DNA of 64,000 nucleotides from JAIWNK01 sp964453115 (GTDB taxonomy: Bacteria > Chloroflexota > Anaerolineae > Anaerolineales > Anaerolineaceae), in contig CAYVRT010000015.1 of assembly GCA_964453115.1 (NCBI GenBank), positions 25,326 through 89,325 of the forward strand, in the 5' to 3' direction. The position numbers and the translations under genes were made by a program. Of this stretch, positions 9,217-17,274 are shown piece by piece. A model generated the notes under the pieces. The model was not told the DNA's origin. It made no database searches and worked only from the letters and a program-made list of their open reading frames with translations. How positions within the stretch are numbered: the first letter of the stretch is position 1; each line of letters opens with the position of its first letter.

Positions 9217-9624
9217 ACAGGGAGCTTCAAGAAATTGGAAGTTCTCTCGCCGAAAGGCCAACGCAAAGTTTGTTCAATTGTTTGACAACCAAAAATTTGC
9301 AAGTAGTTTGCGTCTGCAAGTAGTTTGCGAAGGAAGCGTTGGCAATTTGCTCCTCAATGAGAACCTTAACGATCACCAGCACCATTACAGAATGATCCCT
9401 GGGCCAGGAATGTCCCACCATTCACAAATGGTTTCCCTGAGTGAAGAAGGTCCATCATATCCGGAGTAGCGGAAAATGGGCAACTGTACAGGACCTCATC
9501 TCGAGTAAGTTTCAGAAGAAGTTTTCGGCAGAGGTCCACTTCGGCGAAGAGAAAAAGTGAAGGTTACTTGAGGCCCCTGTGTTTTTCGGCCCTGGTTGAT
9601 TTTTGACCAGGGCCGTTCTCTTTT
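9217..9624 (+). ncRNA. Candidate structured non-coding RNA, family not recognised
   Basis: This is the only long stretch (about 500 bases) without a protein gene. It begins after a consensus promoter and ends in a strong plus-strand terminator. Visible folding: a 10-bp hairpin 9219-9228/9238-9247; a GCC-GAAA-GGC tetraloop hairpin at 9249-9258; a long-range CCAACGC/GCGTTGG pairing that encloses two identical 13-base hairpins at 9299-9311 and 9316-9328 (GCAA stem, GTAGT loop); a CCATT/AATGG hairpin; and a GGACCTC/GAGGTCC stem at 9491-9497/9531-9537. I looked for the conserved cores of tmRNA, RNase P RNA, SRP RNA and common riboswitches and did not find them. The 5' end is inferred from the promoter. 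Confidence 0.6.
9587..9624 (+). terminator. Rho-independent terminator of the candidate RNA
   Basis: A perfect 10-bp stem CGGCCCTGGT (9587-9596) pairs with ACCAGGGCCG (9606-9615) across a 9-base loop and is followed by TTCTCTTTT. The T run lies only on the plus-strand side, so it serves the upstream RNA and not the converging hpt gene. Confidence 0.85.
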
Positions 9625-10185
9625 CTACAACGACAGTCGCTCCCCCTTCAAAACACCAATGAATGGCAAATTGCGGTATTGCTCTCGATAATCCAATCCA
9701 TACCCTACCACAAACCGATCTGGCACATCAAACCCGCGATAGCGAATTGGTATTTCCATTAACCGATTCTTGGACTTATTCAGCAATGCACAAACTTCCA
9801 GGCTCGCTGGTTGCCGCGATCGCAAATTCCGCAACAGATAGTTCAACGTCAACCCCGTATCCACCATATCTTCCACAAACAACACATCTCGCCCCGTAAT
9901 TGAAACCTCCAAATCTTTCAGCAAACGCACGCCAGACTGCCGATCCTCCTTATGTGTATAACTGGAAACAGCCAGAAAATCCACCTCAACCGGCACGGTC
10001 ATGCAACGCAACAAATCTGCCATAAAAAACAACACCCCTTTTAGAACCCCCACCACTATCAATTCCCGCCCCGCATAATCATGTGAAATTTGCTGCCCCA
10101 GGGTGCGCACACGGGCCGCAATTTCATCCGCCCCAATCAACACCTCACACACATCCTCGCCCGCACCATCCCATTCAATCGTCAT
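9625..10185 (-). CDS. hpt: Hypoxanthine phosphoribosyltransferase
   Basis: 186 residues from the ATG at 10185, which has a GGTGAGGTGGAG ribosome-binding region; the longer frame upstream is rejected because it runs inside the previous gene. The type I phosphoribosyltransferase signature VLFVEDMVDTGLTL binds PRPP, and GVLKGVLFFMADL with SSYTHK matches the hypoxanthine/guanine salvage enzymes. It converts hypoxanthine (and usually guanine) plus PRPP to the nucleotide in the cytosol. It overlaps the upstream gene's end by 11 bases, so the two are probably co-transcribed. Confidence 0.93.
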   Translation of the reverse strand: MTIEWDGAGEDVCEVLIGADEIAARVRTLGQQISHDYAGRELIVVGVLKGVLFFMADLLRCMTVPVEVDFLAVSSYTHKEDRQSGVRLLKDLEVSITGRDVLFVEDMVDTGLTLNYLLRNLRSRQPASLEVCALLNKSKNRLMEIPIRYRGFDVPDRFVVGYGLDYREQYRNLPFIGVLKGERLSL

Positions 10186-10567
10186 TCTCCACCTCACCCT
10201 GTCCCTTCTGGGCCGCCGTACCCAATAATTTCTCAGCCTCATCATACAGCCCAAACTTAATCATTAAGTCACGCATCTCGCGTCGCTTTAACAACTTAAT
10301 ATGCACCTCTGGATACAATTCCGCCATCCGTCTCATCTTCCGATTCTTCATCGTCGAAAGACGGGGACGCAAAGTTGTCAATTCCACATATAAATCCTGG
10401 TCAGGCAAATAGAAATCTGGCGTAAAGGCAACTGTAACCCGCCCTTGCAAATCCCACTCAAGCGCAAAAGTGCGCGGTTCATATTGCCACACAATCCCAT
10501 AAAAATCAAGAATGCGCGCAAACACTGCCTCAGCCGGGTGCATAAAATCAGAACGTTCCAAATCCAT
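10175..10567 (-). CDS. Hypothetical protein, restriction-endonuclease-like fold possible
   Basis: 130 residues from the ATG at 10567; a GTG at 10576 and a TTG at 10570 are alternative starts. The segment FTPDFYLPDQDLYVEL resembles the core of PD-(D/E)xK nuclease-like proteins (Asp, then Glu in a beta strand), but the usual Lys is replaced (ELTTLRP), so nuclease activity is doubtful. A basic stretch KNRKMRRM follows. It sits between the cytidylate-kinase-like gene and hpt, 22 bases and minus 11 bases away, and looks like the middle gene of a small nucleotide-metabolism operon. Function unknown. Confidence 0.6.
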   Translation of the reverse strand: MDLERSDFMHPAEAVFARILDFYGIVWQYEPRTFALEWDLQGRVTVAFTPDFYLPDQDLYVELTTLRPRLSTMKNRKMRRMAELYPEVHIKLLKRREMRDLMIKFGLYDEAEKLLGTAAQKGQGEVENDD

Positions 10568-10589
10568 CAACCGCACAACCTCTCAAAAC

Positions 10590-11144
10590 TTATCCCTGAA
10601 CTGCACAAACAATTACATCGGCAGCCCTCTGTACAGAAAAATGCGCCGTGTTCAACACCAAATGATAAAAATTCGCATCCTCTATTCTCGCCTGCAAATA
10701 CAGGCGTAAAAACATCTGCCGATGACGGTCCGAAGCCTCCACTTGCGCCTCTGCCGCAGTCAAGCCAATTCCATACCGAAAGGCAACTCGCTCTGCTCGC
10801 AAAGCGACGGGCGCAACCACACGCACATGCAGCACACCCGGCCAATCATGCAAAATCACCTGCCCACCCCGCCCAATAATAACCGTATTCCCATTTTCGG
10901 CCAGTTCTCGCATCACCTGCCGCACCGCCATCACATACGCCCGGCGCGCCTCAGTTGAGGGCCTCACGCCCAACAACCCCAACTCATCAATCATATCCAG
11001 CGCCACTTCTGGCGCTCCTGCCCGCCGGGCCGCTCGATTAATCAATTCCCGTCCAATCACAACATACCCCAGCCGGCGTCCAACCTCCTCGCCAATTTCC
11101 TGGCCCAGGCTGCCCAACTGTCGTGATACAGTAATCACACTCAT
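10590..11144 (-). CDS. Cytidylate kinase-like family protein
   Basis: 184 residues. The start MSVITVSRQLGSLGQEIG is typical of the cytidylate-kinase-like family: a variant P-loop with GSxGQEIG and an early start. Further matches are the IIGRGGQVIL segment and the C-terminal ...FYHLVLNTAHFS... segment, which resembles the YDLVLNT motif of this family. These proteins are P-loop kinases of uncertain substrate and differ from the true Cmk. The ATG at 11144 lies just six bases after a TATAAT box, so the transcript may be leaderless. Confidence 0.8.
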   Translation of the reverse strand: MSVITVSRQLGSLGQEIGEEVGRRLGYVVIGRELINRAARRAGAPEVALDMIDELGLLGVRPSTEARRAYVMAVRQVMRELAENGNTVIIGRGGQVILHDWPGVLHVRVVAPVALRAERVAFRYGIGLTAAEAQVEASDRHRQMFLRLYLQARIEDANFYHLVLNTAHFSVQRAADVIVCAVQG

Positions 11145-11150
11145 ATATAA

Positions 11151-11159
11151 ATTATAGCA
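11151..11159 (-). promoter_or_regulatory. Extended -10 promoter directly before the kinase-like gene
   Basis: On the minus strand TGCTATAAT (extended -10) ends six bases before the ATG at 11144. Initiation at the usual distance would fall on or beside the start codon, giving a leaderless or near-leaderless message. No clear -35 box was seen, as is common for extended -10 promoters. Confidence 0.55.
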
Positions 11160-11206
11160 CGACATTTTTTAGACGCGAACGGAACGCGTCCTTCCTTATT
11201 TTCCCC

Positions 11207-11212
11207 TATAAT
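11207..11212 (+). promoter_or_regulatory. Possible -10 box for the secreted protein gene
   Basis: TATAAT lies 20 bases before the ATG at 11232. A GGAGG ribosome site lies between them (11220-11224). No matching -35 box is evident. Confidence 0.4.
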
Positions 11213-11231
11213 CAGTCCTGGAGGTTCCCCT

Positions 11232-12113
11232 ATGAAAAAATTTATTTTGCCTGTTATGTTGTTCTTTGTTTCCATGCTTCTATCACTACCCGTCAGCGCA
11301 GCAGATTCCCCCCCAAACGCACTCTACCTGCCCATAATTAGTGGCGGCATTGCAGCCCCCCCAACAACTGCCATCATCATTGACCATCGTCATACCAACA
11401 TTTCTCAAATTCCCGACACCTGGCTTGCCCAGGCCCGCCAAAATGTTGTTTGGGTCTATGGATCTACCTCACATGGCACACAAATTTGGGCCGGCGCAGA
11501 TTACCTGGATGCCCAGGTAGACGGCATTCGCTACAACTTCCTCAAAGCCTATAGTGTCCCCCCCGCTCAGGGATCCCCAACTTACCTGCGCATGGGCTAC
11601 AATTCAGGTTGGAGTTGGGACCCCAACGCATTTCTGAACAATGCTCGTTCCATGCTCAACGGAGCACCGCAAGGTACCGCGTTCATGTGGTCTTGGTGTG
11701 GGCAAATGTCCGATGATAATTATCCCGATGCCGCTGAACAGTATCTGGGATTTATGGAACAATTGGAGAGCGAATATCCCAATGTCACGTTTGTTTACAT
11801 GACCGGCCACACCGACCGGTGGAATCCAACGCTGCTCAACCAAAACAACACTACCATTCGCAACTACGTTCTGGAAAACGATAAAGTGCTCTATGACTTC
11901 GCCGATATTGAAAGCTGGCTACCTGACGGCACACCCGTTAGCGAACCCAACGATGACTGCCCCTGGTGCGAGGATTGGTGTACAGGCCATCCCGACCAAT
12001 GCCAGAACCTGCCAAACTGTGCCCACTCACACGGTTTCAATTGCCGGCTCAAGGGGCAGGCTTTTTGGTGGCTATCTGCCCGCCTTGCTGGTTGGAATGG
12101 CGTTACTCACTAA
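11232..12113 (+). CDS. Secreted protein of unknown function, SGNH-like possible
   Basis: 293 residues with a Sec signal peptide (about 1-23, ending ...PVSAA). The mature protein starts with IIIDHRHTNISQIP and has VYGSTSHGTQ and FMWSWCGQMS segments. These fit a family of bacterial extracellular proteins with an SGNH-like layout that I recognise only loosely. The C-terminal 50 residues are Cys-rich (PWCEDWCTGHPDQC and more), suggesting disulfides or a metal site. A GGAGG site precedes the ATG. It converges with the ABC exporter gene and the coding ends overlap by 11 bases. Confidence 0.65.
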   Translation: MKKFILPVMLFFVSMLLSLPVSAADSPPNALYLPIISGGIAAPPTTAIIIDHRHTNISQIPDTWLAQARQNVVWVYGSTSHGTQIWAGADYLDAQVDGIRYNFLKAYSVPPAQGSPTYLRMGYNSGWSWDPNAFLNNARSMLNGAPQGTAFMWSWCGQMSDDNYPDAAEQYLGFMEQLESEYPNVTFVYMTGHTDRWNPTLLNQNNTTIRNYVLENDKVLYDFADIESWLPDGTPVSEPNDDCPWCEDWCTGHPDQCQNLPNCAHSHGFNCRLKGQAFWWLSARLAGWNGVTH

Positions 12114-13878
12114 AAATACGCCGATAGGTTTCTGATTGCTGCATCAAGGTCTCGTGCGTCCCCGACGCAACCAATCGCCCCTTACGCAGCACCACAATCA
12201 AATCGGCCCAACGAATTTGTGAGAGTCGGTGCGTGATAATAAACGTCGTCCGTCCATGTGCAGCTGCATAAATTGCGCGTTGAATCTTATCTTCGGTTTC
12301 GCTGTCAATTGCGCTGGTTGAATCATCCAAAATCAAAATGCGCGGATCCGTCAAAAAAGCCCGCGCCAGAGCCAACCGTTGCCGCTGCCCACCTGAAAGC
12401 GTCACGCCCCGCTCCCCAATGACCGTCTCATAGCCATTCGCAAGCCCAAGGATAAAATCTTCCGCCTGCGCTGCGCGGGCAGCAGCCTCAATCTCTGCCT
12501 GCGCAGCACCCGGCTTGCCAAAAGCAATATTCTCCGCAATGCTGCGTGAGAATAGAAAAATATCCTGCTCAATAATTGAGATGTTACGGCGCAGCGCTTC
12601 CAAATTCCACGTCCGCACATCCACACCATCCAGCAAAACTTCGCCAGCATTCACATCATAGGTGCGGTTAATCAAACGCATCAGCGTCGTCTTTCCAGTA
12701 CCAGTCTGCCCAACCACCGCCACCATTTGCCCGGGTTTAACTCGCAACGAAACATCCGCAAGCACCGACTCAGCACAGTCCATCTCTCCGCCATCGGATC
12801 GAGGATATGCAAAACAAACCGACCTTAGCTCCACCTCGCCGCGCATCGGCCCCACATAGCCATGAACATTCTGCCCCAGGTGGGTCTCACGATTCATCAA
12901 CTCCAAAATCCGTCGTGCCCCAGCCAGCCCCAATGCAATCCGAGAATAGGCAAACAGTGAAGTAAACGTTGGAAAATCCAACATCAGCAACAATCCAAAA
13001 TAACCCACCACATCCCCAACCTGCAAAACCCCCTCCTGGTACAGCACAACTGCATGGAGCAATCCCATTGCCAGCCCAATGCTCAACAACAGCAAAGGCA
13101 AAAACCGCGCCTCCACATCCCCCTGCCGCACCGCCACCTGACGATACCGCTGTGCATTCTCGCCAAACTGCTCCACCTCATGCGTTTCCTGAGCAGCAGC
13201 CTTGACTGTTTCAATACCATCCAACACCTCAGCCAGCCGGGTATTCAAATGCCCAAACGCCGCCCGCACATCATCTGTAATTGGTCGCAATGTGTTCAAA
13301 TACTGACGCAGTGCAATAAAATAAAACACTGTAAAGAGCAGTGGTGTCAAAATCAGGCTTGGATGATAAGAAGGTGCCAAAACCAAAGGCATGACCAAAA
13401 AATTAAGCGAGCCAATCACCATATTGACACCCGGGCTGAACAAAAAATTCACTTCGCGCACGTCATTTGTTGCCCGAGCCATTGTATCCCCCACTGCCTG
13501 CAAATTATGAAATGTCATACTTTTGCCAAGCAAACAGCGATATAACTCATCGCGCACATTTCGCTCTACGCGTTGAGCAATCCACTCAAAACCAAAATTA
13601 CGTCCAAATTGAATGATCCCTCGCCCAGCCTGTGAAAGCGCCAAAATCAGCGCCAACCGAGCAAGTTCATCCAATTGCGGCGGAATCGCCGTCACCAAAT
13701 CAAATGCCTGCCCAATCATCATCGGCAAAAAAGCAGCCAGCATGGCGTTGCCCACCGCCCCCAACAAGGCCATAACCAACATCGGCCATTGCCGCACAGC
13801 ATGTGAAAAAATCCACCGCACCGGCCCGCGCCGATCCGTTGCATACCCCGCCGGCAAAGAAAATTCGCTTGTTTCCAA
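12103..13878 (-). CDS. ABC exporter, fused permease and ATPase (MsbA/lipid A exporter-like)
   Basis: 591 residues. The N-terminal half is an ABC exporter membrane domain with about six helices. The C-terminal half has Walker A GQTGTGKTT near residue 393, the ABC signature LSGGQRQRLALARAFL near 490, Walker B ILILDDSTSAID near 514, and the switch His in FIITHRLSQIR. Such half-transporters work as dimers and export lipids, peptides or drugs; the substrate is not evident. It lies five bases after the methyltransferase gene and probably shares its transcript. Confidence 0.9.
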   Translation of the reverse strand: METSEFSLPAGYATDRRGPVRWIFSHAVRQWPMLVMALLGAVGNAMLAAFLPMMIGQAFDLVTAIPPQLDELARLALILALSQAGRGIIQFGRNFGFEWIAQRVERNVRDELYRCLLGKSMTFHNLQAVGDTMARATNDVREVNFLFSPGVNMVIGSLNFLVMPLVLAPSYHPSLILTPLLFTVFYFIALRQYLNTLRPITDDVRAAFGHLNTRLAEVLDGIETVKAAAQETHEVEQFGENAQRYRQVAVRQGDVEARFLPLLLLSIGLAMGLLHAVVLYQEGVLQVGDVVGYFGLLLMLDFPTFTSLFAYSRIALGLAGARRILELMNRETHLGQNVHGYVGPMRGEVELRSVCFAYPRSDGGEMDCAESVLADVSLRVKPGQMVAVVGQTGTGKTTLMRLINRTYDVNAGEVLLDGVDVRTWNLEALRRNISIIEQDIFLFSRSIAENIAFGKPGAAQAEIEAAARAAQAEDFILGLANGYETVIGERGVTLSGGQRQRLALARAFLTDPRILILDDSTSAIDSETEDKIQRAIYAAAHGRTTFIITHRLSQIRWADLIVVLRKGRLVASGTHETLMQQSETYRRIFSE

Positions 13879-13883
13879 ATCAT

Positions 13884-14696
13884 CTACCCTAGCGGTTTAC
13901 GCGCCCGCAACGAAAACATCAAGGGCACCCGTTTCATGCCGTCCGGAATACGCCAAATTGTATCGGGTTCAGCCTTCAAGAATGGGAACATTTCGTACAC
14001 TGTAAAATCATGCTCATTGAAAAACTCAAGCTGCAAACCAGCCTTCAACAAACTATTGATAATTTCTGATAGCGAATGCATCCATTCATAGCTCACTGCC
14101 TGCTGCACAGCAGCCGAACGGTCGGCATATGACCCCAACACCTCAAATTGCAGCATGCTGGAATCAAAATAATCGTACCCCACTCGCCACTCCGCTTCCT
14201 GTACAGCATCATCAAACACCATGCCAAACGGATGGAATTCAGCCAAATAGACAAACCCGCCGGGTCGAAGATATCGAGCTACAATCCTCGCCCATTCCTC
14301 CAAATCGGATAGCCAATTCACAAAGCCATACGATGTATACACAATATCAAACGTGCCTTGCAAATGCTGTTCCAATTCATAAATATCGCTACACACAAAG
14401 CGCCCCGGCAAATTCATCTCCTCACTCAACGAACGCGCCAGCCGAATCGCCTCTTCCGAGAAATCTACCCCGGTCACCTCAGCGCCAAGCATCGCCCAGG
14501 AAAGTGTGTCCATTCCAAAATGACACTGCAAATGCAACAAAGAACATCCTTTCACATCCCCAACCTCTCGACGCTCAAGGGCATTCAGCTTATTTTTCCC
14601 AGCTCGAAATTCATCCAGCCGATACAACGTAGACCGCGCATTAATGGCAGTCCATTCATCCCACAAGGCCCGATTTGCTCGACGATATGCGTCCAT
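13884..14696 (-). CDS. Class I SAM-dependent methyltransferase
   Basis: 270 residues. Motif I is LLHLQCHFGMDTLSWA, followed by VTGVDFS, which binds SAM. YTSYGFVNWLSDLEEWARI and LRPGGFVYLAEFHPFGM complete the Rossmann methyltransferase pattern. The closest general type is the small-molecule methyltransferases annotated near UbiE. The substrate is unknown. The ABC exporter gene follows within six bases, so the methylated product may be linked to export (inference). Confidence 0.85.
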   Translation of the reverse strand: MDAYRRANRALWDEWTAINARSTLYRLDEFRAGKNKLNALERREVGDVKGCSLLHLQCHFGMDTLSWAMLGAEVTGVDFSEEAIRLARSLSEEMNLPGRFVCSDIYELEQHLQGTFDIVYTSYGFVNWLSDLEEWARIVARYLRPGGFVYLAEFHPFGMVFDDAVQEAEWRVGYDYFDSSMLQFEVLGSYADRSAAVQQAVSYEWMHSLSEIINSLLKAGLQLEFFNEHDFTVYEMFPFLKAEPDTIWRIPDGMKRVPLMFSLRARKPLG

Positions 14697-14779
14697 GCTT
14701 GCTCCTTTATCAAAGATTTGAAGTGAGTATTATATCCCAAAACCGCCCAGCGATTGTTTTTATGCTACAATACCGTCCC

Positions 14780-15781
14780 ATGAAAAGAATTTGCACTTCT
14801 CTTCTTTGCCTCTTTATTCTGTTTGGAACGGCATGCCAACCCTTGCAAGCCCCTCCCCCCGTTCTCGCATCAACAACCCCGCAAAAACTTTCGGCCACCC
14901 AACCGCCGGCATCCACCAGCACCTCATTCAGCGTCACAGCAACCAAAACAACCACACCAACTCCACCACCCACAGCAACCGCTCCTCCCCCACCACCAGC
15001 CGATTACTGGATGAGTCTGCCGGTCATCCCCGCAGCCAACCAAAACACCCAACGCATCTATCAACTTGGTCAACAAACAGGAAACAACCCGCACGCATTT
15101 TCGATTGTTGGTGACTGCCTGAGCCTGATTGAAAACCTGTTTGGCGATTATGGAAAAGGCTCCAGTTTCTATGAACTGGCCGAGTTTCAATACCTGCAAG
15201 AAACCATTGACTGGTTTGATGGATCGTTTAACCGTCAAAGCTACGCCATTGGCAATGGCTTCAATTCCGCCTCTGTTCTCAACCCGTTACAAGCTGACCA
15301 GCAGCACTGCAATTCAGGTGAAACGCCCTTAGCCTGCGAATACCGAATTCATCGCCCCGCGTATGCCATCATCACACTCGGCACCGACGATTTCGAAACC
15401 AAACCAGCAACCTATGAAGCTCGTATGCGTCGCATCATCGAATACACACTACAACAAAACATTGTCCCCATTCTCACTACCAAAGCCGACAATCGCGAGG
15501 GCAATCACAGCTTCAACACAATCATCGGCAGCCTGGCATATGAATACGACCTTCCTGTTTGGAATTTCTGGCTGGCCGTGCAACCACTGCCAAAACACGG
15601 CCTGCAACCCGATGGTTATCACCTCACCTGGGGACCCAACCATCTTGATTATCCCTACACCCTATCCCTTGCCTTTCCAGTTCGTAACTTGACCGCTCTG
15701 CAAACCCTCGATTCTATGCGTCGCAGCATCCTGGGCGAACCAACCATCGTTCCGCCACCTACCCCCACCTTTACACCATGA
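14780..15781 (+). CDS. SGNH-hydrolase-like lipoprotein, paralogue of the 1366-3438 N-terminal domain
   Basis: 333 residues from the ATG at 14780, chosen because it begins a lipoprotein signal (MKRICTSLLCLFILFGTAC, Cys19). A Thr/Pro-rich linker follows to about residue 75. The mature domain repeats the whole pattern of the first lipoprotein domain: VGDCLSL, FDGSFNRQSY, GETPLACEYRIHRP, IIEYTLQQNIVPIL, TKADNREGNHSFN and AYEYDLPVWNFWLA. It lacks the propeller and ends in a Thr/Pro tail. It overlaps the metallopeptidase gene as ATGA. An SGNH fold is likely, but the substrate is unknown. Confidence 0.75.
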   Translation: MKRICTSLLCLFILFGTACQPLQAPPPVLASTTPQKLSATQPPASTSTSFSVTATKTTTPTPPPTATAPPPPPADYWMSLPVIPAANQNTQRIYQLGQQTGNNPHAFSIVGDCLSLIENLFGDYGKGSSFYELAEFQYLQETIDWFDGSFNRQSYAIGNGFNSASVLNPLQADQQHCNSGETPLACEYRIHRPAYAIITLGTDDFETKPATYEARMRRIIEYTLQQNIVPILTTKADNREGNHSFNTIIGSLAYEYDLPVWNFWLAVQPLPKHGLQPDGYHLTWGPNHLDYPYTLSLAFPVRNLTALQTLDSMRRSILGEPTIVPPPTPTFTP

Positions 15782-17274
15782 AATACATTCAGCATCTATT
15801 CCTCCCCGTCTTTCTGCTGACACTGACCATGCTTGTCGCCTGCCAGCCATCCAATCCAACCCCAACGCCGGCCCTCACTGCCACTCTCACCCAGGCCACT
15901 TCTCCGACGCGGCAGCCAAGCACAACGCCCATCCCCACAGATCCACCAGCTACCGCCACGCCCCTCCCTGCCCCATTGCGCGATCACTATCAATTAACCG
16001 TCCAATACGACGATCGCGCCCATCAGTTGGAAGTCAACGCTCAAATTACATTCACCAATGCCACCAATGAAATCATTTCAGAATTGCGCTTTCTGGTTGA
16101 GCCACAATTATTTCCCAACAGTTTCCTGCTGCACAAACTAACCTGGGGCGACGGTAGTGAAATTGCCAATCCCAGTTGGGAGCGCAACCTTCTAACCCTG
16201 CCACTCCCCAGCCCACTTTCTCCAGGCCAAACGCAGCAAGTCATCTTTGAATACACACTCAATGTTCCCTATAATGAACCCAACACAGCTCGCCCACTGC
16301 CCTTTGGCTACACCGAACGTCAAACCAACCTGGTAGATTGGTACCCGTTTCTGCCACCCTATCAACCAGGAAAAGGCTGGTTGGCACACCCGCCCGGTTA
16401 TTATGGTGAACACGCGGCCTATTCGATTGCCGATTTTGATGTAAGCATTGAACTGATCAACCCACCACCCAACCTGATCATTGCCGCCAGTGCCCAAGCC
16501 GAACAAAACGGTTCAACCTACACCTATCAGCATACCAATGCGCGCAACTTTGTCTGGTCTGCCAGCAGCATCTATCAAGTCTACGAAGAACAAGTTGGTA
16601 GCGTCACCGTCCGCAGTTACGCATTTCCATTCAATCCCGCAGCCGGACAGCGCGCCCTGCTTGACACCGTTCAGGCCCTACAACTGGCAAATGAATTATT
16701 CTCACCCTATCCCCACACAACGCTCAGCGTCGTTCAAGCCGACTTTTTGGATGGCATGGAATATGATGGGCTATATTTCCTCAGTCGTGGGTTTTATAAC
16801 AGCGATGTCACTCCGCCACGCGCCTATCTTACACTCATCGCAGCTCATGAAACATCGCATCAATGGTGGTATGGACGGATTGGCAATGACCAGGCGCTTG
16901 AACCCTGGCTCGATGAAAGCATGGCAACTTATTTTGAACGCATCTACCTCGAGCGTTACTATCCCGAAGACCTGGATTGGTGGTGGGCAACACGCATTCA
17001 CTACTTTCAGCCCGAAGGTTGGATTAACCTTCCGCTATACGAATACAGTGGCTATACGCAGTACAGAAATGCCGTCTATCTAAACGGCGCTCTTTTCCTC
17101 GAGCAAATTCGTGTCGCAATTGGTGACGAAGCATTCTTTGCCTTCCTCAAAGACTATGCCTCCCGTTTTGACGGACAACAAGTCACCGCTCAAGATTTCT
17201 TTCTCACTCTTGAGGCCCATGCGCCCAACCCTGAAGCCATCGCCATTGTCCGCGAACGCTTTTTTAAGCCCTAA
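15778..17274 (+). CDS. M1-family-like zinc metallopeptidase, lipoprotein
   Basis: 498 residues. Lipoprotein signal with lipidated Cys22, then a Thr/Pro-rich linker. The gluzincin signature is complete: HETSH at residues 357-361 and the third ligand Glu380 in WLDESMATYFE give HExxH-x18-E, exactly as in M1 aminopeptidases. The upstream segment DGMEYDGLYFLS stands where M1 enzymes have GAMEN, which differs enough to leave aminopeptidase specificity open. It is probably anchored on the outer face and degrades peptides. It is coupled to the upstream SGNH-like lipoprotein by a four-base overlap and converges with the MFS gene, sharing four bases at the stop codons. Confidence 0.88.
   Translation: MKYIQHLFLPVFLLTLTMLVACQPSNPTPTPALTATLTQATSPTRQPSTTPIPTDPPATATPLPAPLRDHYQLTVQYDDRAHQLEVNAQITFTNATNEIISELRFLVEPQLFPNSFLLHKLTWGDGSEIANPSWERNLLTLPLPSPLSPGQTQQVIFEYTLNVPYNEPNTARPLPFGYTERQTNLVDWYPFLPPYQPGKGWLAHPPGYYGEHAAYSIADFDVSIELINPPPNLIIAASAQAEQNGSTYTYQHTNARNFVWSASSIYQVYEEQVGSVTVRSYAFPFNPAAGQRALLDTVQALQLANELFSPYPHTTLSVVQADFLDGMEYDGLYFLSRGFYNSDVTPPRAYLTLIAAHETSHQWWYGRIGNDQALEPWLDESMATYFERIYLERYYPEDLDWWWATRIHYFQPEGWINLPLYEYSGYTQYRNAVYLNGALFLEQIRVAIGDEAFFAFLKDYASRFDGQQVTAQDFFLTLEAHAPNPEAIAIVRERFFKP

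Noticed and set aside
9299..9328. Start of a CRISPR array (two equal 13-base units)
   Set aside because: There are only two units, the spacer is three to four bases, and no cas gene is near. They fit twin RNA hairpins instead.
9182..9469. A 95-codon open frame in the candidate RNA region
   Set aside because: Its TTG start lies inside the -35 box of the promoter and there is no ribosome site. The region is dominated by base-paired repeats, which explain it better.
9217..9624. Candidate RNA as tmRNA, RNase P RNA, SRP RNA or a known riboswitch
   Set aside because: The conserved cores (for example the tmRNA 5' end and tRNA-like 3' end, the GAGGAAAGUCC core of RNase P RNA, the GGAAGG tetraloop region of SRP RNA) were looked for and not seen. 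A covariance-model search would decide.
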